From Oscillospiraceae bacterium (lineage in GTDB: Bacteria; Bacillota; Clostridia; Oscillospirales; JAKOTC01), in assembly GCA_035353335.1 (NCBI GenBank), contig DAOPZJ010000017.1:1-46060 (forward strand): 46,060 bases of DNA, written 5' to 3'. A program made the translations under genes and the position numbers. Of this stretch, positions 41,449 through 46,060 are shown one piece after another. How positions within the stretch are numbered: the stretch's first letter is position 1; each line of letters opens with the position of its first letter. The notes under the pieces were generated by a model, which saw nothing but the letters and a program-made list of their open reading frames with translations, searched no databases and had not been told where the DNA came from.

Positions 41449-41952
41449 ATGAAAGCGATTATCTTTACATCAAATACGGGATATACGCGCAAATACGCGC
41501 AAATAATGTCGCAAAAGACCGGATTTCCGGCTTATGAGCTGTCGCAGTCAAAACATTTATTATCCGAATTGGACGAAGTTGTCTTTATGGGCTGGATGAT
41601 GGCGGGTTCTGTGCAAGGGTATAAAGAAGCGGCAAAACACTATAAAATTATCGCCGTCTGTCCTGTCGGGATGGCTCCGAATGCGGACGGCATCGGGAAA
41701 AAAGCCGCTGAGACCTTTGAGCAGCGCGGAACGCCCGTTTTTTATCTTCAGGGCGGTTTTGACATAAAAAAGCTGCACGGGATTTATCGATTGATGATGA
41801 AGTTCATGATCAATCTCGTCAGTAAAAAGATCGCCAAAAAACCGGAGAAAACCCCGGCAGACCTCGAAGCATTGAGTGTATTCGAAAACGGATTTGATGC
41901 CGTAAAGGAAGAAAATCTTACACCTGTGATTGAATACATTACAAAAAAATAG
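41449..41952 (+). CDS. Flavodoxin-domain protein
   Basis: The 167-residue protein starts with the FMN phosphate loop T-S-N-T-G-Y-T (7-13), followed by short beta/alpha units (V-V-F-M-G-W, I-I-A-V-C-P-V-G-M). The C-terminus is basic and carries a likely membrane-proximal amphipathic helix (L-M-M-K-F-M-I-N-L-V). The layout resembles HemG-like or general flavodoxin-domain oxidoreductases that accept electrons from ferredoxin. No partner is encoded beside it. AAAGGGAACG precedes the ATG. The next gene starts 33 bp downstream. Confidence 0.8.
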   Translation: MKAIIFTSNTGYTRKYAQIMSQKTGFPAYELSQSKHLLSELDEVVFMGWMMAGSVQGYKEAAKHYKIIAVCPVGMAPNADGIGKKAAETFEQRGTPVFYLQGGFDIKKLHGIYRLMMKFMINLVSKKIAKKPEKTPADLEALSVFENGFDAVKEENLTPVIEYITKK

Positions 41953-41985
41953 TGTATACCGACAGTGTACGGAGGAGTAACCGGT

Positions 41986-42978
41986 ATGAAAACAGTATTA
42001 CACCAGACCGATCTGTTTCATTATCACCAGGACCCCGACGACCATTGGGATTTGGCCTGTCAGTTCGCGCTTGCCTATCTCGGCGAAATCGATCTCAAAG
42101 GCATCATTATCGATTATCCCGAAAACAATCCATTCGGAGATCCCGCGCTCTTGTCAGTTGGGCAATTAAACCGCATCACGGGAAAATATGTCCCCGTCGG
42201 CACAGGCCTTTCGGCGAAGCAGATAAAAGAGCGTGATCAAATCAGAAATAACGGTGCGATCCGGTTAATTTTAGATACGCTTAAAAACTCTCCGGAACCG
42301 ATATCTATCCAAATGGTCGGCTCTTGCCGGGATGTCGCCGTTGCTGCGCAGGAAGCTCCTGAATTGTTCCGAGATAAATGCAGCGGGATCTATCTGAATG
42401 CGGGGAGCGCATTTGAATCAGAACACCTTGAATTTAACGTTTCGCTCGATCCCACTTCTTATCGTGCCATGTTTGAGCTTCCTTGCCCGGTCTATTGGTC
42501 GCCATGCTTTGAAAAACTCGGCGTCAATAAGGGCGAAGGGATTTACGGCACGGTCTTTCGGTTCCGCCAGGACATGATTTATAACGACCTTTCACCGTCG
42601 GTGCAGCGCTATTTCGATTATGCCATTGGCCGGGAAGACAGCCGGAAATGGCTGCGATATCTCGAACGACCGGCTGATGAGAAAATCTCTGCCTATGTTA
42701 AAAATGAAATCCGTCATATGTGGTGTACCGGCCCGATTTTTCACGCTGCCGGAAAAACCGTCACAACGGAGGGCGAAATCACCGATCTGTCAAACCTGTC
42801 CGCACAGTCGATTTTTAAATATGTTCCAATCAAAATTACCTGCACTCGAGAGGGCAGAACCAGTTGGCAAGAGGCCAAAGAGCCGACCGATCGGTATATT
42901 TTCAAAATCACCGACAAAAGCAAGTATCAGAATGTCATGATCCGTGCAATGAAAACATTACTGTGTAAACTGCTTTAA
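41986..42978 (+). CDS. Nucleoside-hydrolase-like protein
   Basis: I start at ATG 41986 (GGAGGAG 8 bases upstream), giving 330 residues. Near the N-terminus H-Q-D-P-D-D-H-W-D (14-22) takes the place of the D-x-D-x-G-x-D-D calcium motif of inosine-uridine nucleoside hydrolases and is followed by a similar helix (L-A-C-Q-F-A-L-A) and strand (L-K-G-I-I-I-D). V-G-S-C-R-D-V fits a middle motif. Catalysis is uncertain, because spacing around the Asps differs from the family. It precedes the barrel glycosidase gene by 15 bp, suggesting a joint role in sugar release. Confidence 0.65.
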   Translation: MKTVLHQTDLFHYHQDPDDHWDLACQFALAYLGEIDLKGIIIDYPENNPFGDPALLSVGQLNRITGKYVPVGTGLSAKQIKERDQIRNNGAIRLILDTLKNSPEPISIQMVGSCRDVAVAAQEAPELFRDKCSGIYLNAGSAFESEHLEFNVSLDPTSYRAMFELPCPVYWSPCFEKLGVNKGEGIYGTVFRFRQDMIYNDLSPSVQRYFDYAIGREDSRKWLRYLERPADEKISAYVKNEIRHMWCTGPIFHAAGKTVTTEGEITDLSNLSAQSIFKYVPIKITCTREGRTSWQEAKEPTDRYIFKITDKSKYQNVMIRAMKTLLCKLL

Positions 42979-42993
42979 GAAAGAAGTATAAAA

Positions 42994-44196
42994 ATGACCG
43001 ATATATCAAAAGAAGAAATTTTAAAACAATACGAAACCGTATTGAACCGTATAAAAAACATCCATATCAAGTGTTTTCCGGGGCATCCCGAACCCGTGTT
43101 TTTAATCTCGGATGCTTATCCTGGTGTCTGGCTGGAACACGCCTACGACGCAATCGCCTGGGCGGATTTTTGCCCGGAGATGGCTTTTGTTGCCCGCGCA
43201 CAAGTCAATCTGTTTCTCGATAATCAAAAAGAAGATGGGCAGTTCCCGTGCTTTGTGCTGGACGAGTCCAACCCGAATACCAAAAATTACGGCCACCTGA
43301 TCGGCTTCGGCCAACTGCAGGAGTGCGTCTCTTTCACGCGCCTGTGTTATGAAGCGGCTCTGCTCAACCGGGACGATGAATTGATGGAACGGTCTTATCG
43401 GAAATGCGTTGCCTGGGACGCTTGGATGTGCCGCAGCCGCATGACAACTCAAAACCGCCTTGTCGAACTTTTCTGCCTGTTTGACACCGGCCACGACAAT
43501 ACCGACCGACTCGCCGGAATTAGGGGCGGCTGTCCGAATGGAGACGCCAAAAACTGCAACGAGAGCGATGATTTACCCTTAATCGCGCCGGATATGAACG
43601 CGGTTTTTTACGGTTCCCGTATGGCATTGGCGGATATGGCAAACCATCTCGGGAAGACGAAAGAGAGCGCGGTATGGCGCGAAAAAGCCGATAATGTCAA
43701 GCAGGCATTGATCGAAACTTGTTATGATCCCGAAGACGAATTTTTCTATGATGTTGATCGGCATGGCAACAAGCGCAAATATAAAACGATCCATATCTCC
43801 AATTTGTTTTGCGAGCATGTGTTGGATCAATATATGGCTGATAAAATTTATCATCGGTACCTTAGAAACGAAAAGGAATTCTGGACACCTTATCCAATGG
43901 CTTCGATGTCAATATCCGATCCCAACTTTAAAAAAGAGCGCGAAGGCAATGACTGGAGCTATTTTTCGCAGGGCTTGACCGCATTGCGCGCCTTGCGCTG
44001 GATGAATTTTTACGGGTACGGAGCGGATTTGGAAGACCTGATGTGCATCTGGACGGATGCGCTGGTTCGTTCTCAAACCATGAAATTCTCTCAGGAGCTT
44101 GATCCGTTTACCGGAGAGATGTCCAAGGGTTGTGAGTGGTATTCCGCAACAATGCTCTTTTTTATCCACAGTGTAAAGCGGCTTCTTGGTAAATAA
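42994..44196 (+). CDS. MGH1/GH63-like (alpha/alpha)6-barrel glycosidase
   Basis: This 400-residue protein shows successive helical hairpins and the segments W-L-E-H-A-Y-D-A-I-A-W, D-M-N-A-V-F-Y, G-N-D-W-S-Y-F, P-F-T-G-E and C-E-W-Y-S-A-T-M-L near the C-terminus. These recall the mannosylglycerate/glucosylglycerate-hydrolase and trehalase-related GH63 clan. No signal peptide is present, so it acts in the cytoplasm on a small glycoside. A candidate acid/base pair is D-in-G-N-D-W and E-in-C-E-W. A weak AGAAAG lies ahead of the ATG. It forms a pair with the gene upstream. Confidence 0.75.
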   Translation: MTDISKEEILKQYETVLNRIKNIHIKCFPGHPEPVFLISDAYPGVWLEHAYDAIAWADFCPEMAFVARAQVNLFLDNQKEDGQFPCFVLDESNPNTKNYGHLIGFGQLQECVSFTRLCYEAALLNRDDELMERSYRKCVAWDAWMCRSRMTTQNRLVELFCLFDTGHDNTDRLAGIRGGCPNGDAKNCNESDDLPLIAPDMNAVFYGSRMALADMANHLGKTKESAVWREKADNVKQALIETCYDPEDEFFYDVDRHGNKRKYKTIHISNLFCEHVLDQYMADKIYHRYLRNEKEFWTPYPMASMSISDPNFKKEREGNDWSYFSQGLTALRALRWMNFYGYGADLEDLMCIWTDALVRSQTMKFSQELDPFTGEMSKGCEWYSATMLFFIHSVKRLLGK

Positions 44197-44207
44197 AACG
44201 CCAATCA

Positions 44208-44236
44208 TTGACAATTCGCTATAAATCGTCTATAAT
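44208..44236 (+). promoter_or_regulatory. Full-consensus promoter of the zinc-ribbon repeat protein
   Basis: TTGACA (44208-44213), a 17-bp spacer and TATAAT (44231-44236), with GGAGGG ahead of the ATG at 44269. Confidence 0.88.
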
Positions 44237-44268
44237 GTTCTCACAAATTAAAATTTGGAGGGAACATC

Positions 44269-46008
44269 ATGTATTGTCCGAATTGCGGTTCCGAGTTGTC
44301 CGACAGCGCCAAGTTTTGCCATACCTGCGGACAAAAAATCATTTCCGCAGAAAAATCAGCTGACGTACTGCTTTCATCAAATACACCCGCAGTAGAACAG
44401 ATACATATTACCGAATCCAAAAAGAAAAACAAACCGACCGGAATCATCATCGGAGCGGCTTCGGTTGTCGTTGTGTCAATCGTAGTTGTTGTGATCATCC
44501 TCACCGGCGGTTCTCCGGAATATAAAAACGCTGTCACGCTGATGAAATCGGGGCAGTATCAAGAGGCGATTGCGGCTTTCACAGCGCTTGATCCCGAATA
44601 TAAAGACATCGGTGAAAAAATCGAGGAATGCAATAACATCATCGCTTATCAAGCCGCAACCGATCTGATGAATTCGGAGCAATATCAGGCAGCCGCGGAC
44701 ACGTTTCTTGCACTCGGGGACTATCAGGACAGCGCTCAGCTCGCTCAAACCTGCACGCAAAACGCCACTTACGAAAACGCGTTGGCGGCAATGAATGCAG
44801 GAGATTACGAGACCGCAAAAACCGCTTTCCAAGGTCTCGGCACCTTCAAAGACAGTACCGCAATGTTGGCGGAATGCGAAAAGGGTATCAAATATAATCA
44901 GGCAGTCGCCTTGATGCAGAGCGGCGATTATGACAGTGCAAAGGTCATTTTAAAATCCCTTGGAGATTATAAAGACGCAAAAGAATTGATTGAGCAGGGC
45001 AGCCTCGAACAGCGATACGAAAAGGCGTCAAATTTGATGGATGACGGGGATTACGAAAAGGCAATGACGATTTTTCTCTCTCTCGGCGATTACGAAGACA
45101 GCGCCTCAAAAGCGAAAAAATGCAAAAATATCATCGATTATAACACCGCGAAAAAGCTTTTTGATACAGGAAATTATGAGGCCGCAAAAACCGCATTCGA
45201 CGCACTGGGGAGTTATACCGATGCAAAAGAGATGGCGATAAAATGTCAAAATAATATTGATTACAATAAAGCGGTCGCTTTGAAAGCATCCGGGGATCTT
45301 GAAGGAGCAGCAAAAATATTTATCACACTCGGAAACTTCAAAGATTCATTCAATCTCGCAAAAGAATGTCAATGCTCGGTGGATTATAATAAAGCGGTTG
45401 GCTTGATGGGGCAAGGTAATTATACGGGGGCTGCCGATTTATTAAAATATGCCGCTTCTGTCAATTATAAAGATTCCAAACAATTATTGTTGGAATGCAC
45501 CAGCAGAGACATTTATTTCGAAGCGGTAGCCGCTTTTAATTCTAAAAAATTCTTTACCGCTTATAAATTATTCGGTAAAATTGCAGATTATAAAGACGCT
45601 GCGGATTATGCCGACAGATGTATCCAAAACAAACCGTCCACCGGCGAATTATATCATAATAATTCATACTATCAGGCACAAAACGAAGTCACAATTATAT
45701 CGAATGTCAGTAAAAGCATCTACATAAAAATTTATTCGGGTACAACGCTTGTCTCTACAATCTTCTTTAACGGGAAAGGATCGGTTACGATCTCACTTCC
45801 GAATGGATCGTATAAAATCAAGGAGGCTTACGGAGATACTTGGTTCGGGACGGAAGAGATGTTCGGCGATAAAGGATCTTATGCAATTTTGACTTTTAAC
45901 GGAGGTTCCGAGACACTTACTCTTTCAAATAATATTTTAAAACTGACAATCGGTACTACATCTGGAAGTAATGTAGGAAGCAATGATCAAAATTGGAATA
46001 ATTTCTAA
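44269..46008 (+). CDS. Membrane-anchored zinc-ribbon protein with nine TPR-like repeats
   Basis: The 579-residue protein opens with a zinc ribbon (C3-P-N-C6 and C17-H-T-C20), then a Ser/Lys linker, one transmembrane helix (about 58-80), nine tandem units of about 41 residues (83-455) and a beta-rich C-terminal domain (456-579). Each unit follows Y-x-x-A-x-x-L-M-x-x-G-x-Y-x-x-A-x-x-x-F-x-x-L-G-x-Y-x-D-S plus a final Cys-containing helix. The ribbon lies inside and the repeats outside. The repeats suggest a binding scaffold for proteins or cell wall. The family is known by layout but not by function. Confidence 0.82.
   Translation: MYCPNCGSELSDSAKFCHTCGQKIISAEKSADVLLSSNTPAVEQIHITESKKKNKPTGIIIGAASVVVVSIVVVVIILTGGSPEYKNAVTLMKSGQYQEAIAAFTALDPEYKDIGEKIEECNNIIAYQAATDLMNSEQYQAAADTFLALGDYQDSAQLAQTCTQNATYENALAAMNAGDYETAKTAFQGLGTFKDSTAMLAECEKGIKYNQAVALMQSGDYDSAKVILKSLGDYKDAKELIEQGSLEQRYEKASNLMDDGDYEKAMTIFLSLGDYEDSASKAKKCKNIIDYNTAKKLFDTGNYEAAKTAFDALGSYTDAKEMAIKCQNNIDYNKAVALKASGDLEGAAKIFITLGNFKDSFNLAKECQCSVDYNKAVGLMGQGNYTGAADLLKYAASVNYKDSKQLLLECTSRDIYFEAVAAFNSKKFFTAYKLFGKIADYKDAADYADRCIQNKPSTGELYHNNSYYQAQNEVTIISNVSKSIYIKIYSGTTLVSTIFFNGKGSVTISLPNGSYKIKEAYGDTWFGTEEMFGDKGSYAILTFNGGSETLTLSNNILKLTIGTTSGSNVGSNDQNWNNF
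44515..45630 (+). repeat. Nine tandem coding repeats of about 123 bp
   Basis: Units start at roughly 44515, 44642, 44765, 44888, 45011, 45134, 45257, 45380 and 45509. They are conserved at protein level (Tyr at position 3, Gly-Asp/Asn-Tyr, Leu-Gly, Lys-Asp, Cys near the end) but diverged in DNA, so they are old duplications rather than recent expansions. Confidence 0.75.
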
Positions 46009-46060
46009 GGGTCTTGACTAGAACAGAGGGTTATCACGGAACAATTTCAAGAGGATGTGG

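Overview
The window reads as chromosomal DNA from an anaerobic, endospore-forming member of the Clostridia. The evidence is sporulation genes (yqfC, yqfD, dpaA, dpaB and a Tlp-type spore protein), an oxygen-sensitive class III ribonucleotide reductase with its radical-SAM activase, Fe-S oxidoreductases, vegetative promoters close to TTGACA-17 bp-TATAAT, and strong GGAGG ribosome sites. Family or genus cannot be fixed from the sequence; an uncultured Oscillospiraceae-like lineage is my guess. I see no tRNA or rRNA gene, insertion sequence, prophage or CRISPR array.

Layout. 0-3.3 kb: the tail of an ABC exporter, a decayed kinase-like remnant, an aldo/keto reductase with ferredoxin cysteines, a SAM methyltransferase and a SpoU-type RNA methyltransferase. 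3.3-9.9 kb (minus): the housekeeping operon phoH-ybeY-era-recO-mutS2-epimerase. 9.9-14.2 kb: sporulation pair yqfC-yqfD, firing away from phoH out of a shared promoter region, then a DNA glycosylase, two HAD hydrolases and a membrane protein. 14.3-18.2 kb (minus): aconitase, a lipoprotein and isocitrate dehydrogenase, which together make 2-oxoglutarate. 18.4-20.6 kb: an OmpR-type two-component system. 20.6-22.1 kb (minus): dipicolinate synthase genes. 22.2-26.4 kb: cca, upp, tgt, queA. 26.6-30.3 kb: asd-dapA-dapB plus a lipoprotein. DapA supplies the precursor used both for lysine and, through DpaAB, for spore dipicolinate. 30.5-33.3 kb: a small zinc-ribbon protein, Tlp and a large glycosidase-like protein. 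33.5-37.8 kb: nrdG, nrdD (fused to a glutaredoxin-like domain) and trxB, with tandem NrdR-like boxes in front of nrdD. 37.8-41.3 kb: a PHP phosphoesterase, a compact unit encoding a 22-residue peptide, rsgA and a GNAT-kinase fusion. 41.4-46 kb: a flavodoxin, a nucleoside-hydrolase-like protein, a second barrel glycosidase and a membrane-anchored zinc-ribbon protein with nine 41-residue repeats.

The least explained items are the stand-alone structured transcript with its tiny two-cysteine peptide at 38.63-38.85 kb, the overlapping vegetative/sporulation promoters between phoH and yqfC, the tandem NrdR-like boxes, the GNAT-kinase fusion lacking the usual catalytic His, and the nucleoside-hydrolase-like/glycosidase pair at 42-44 kb. 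Most other genes are ordinary core genes. Promoter, operator and terminator calls come from reading motifs by eye and have not been tested.
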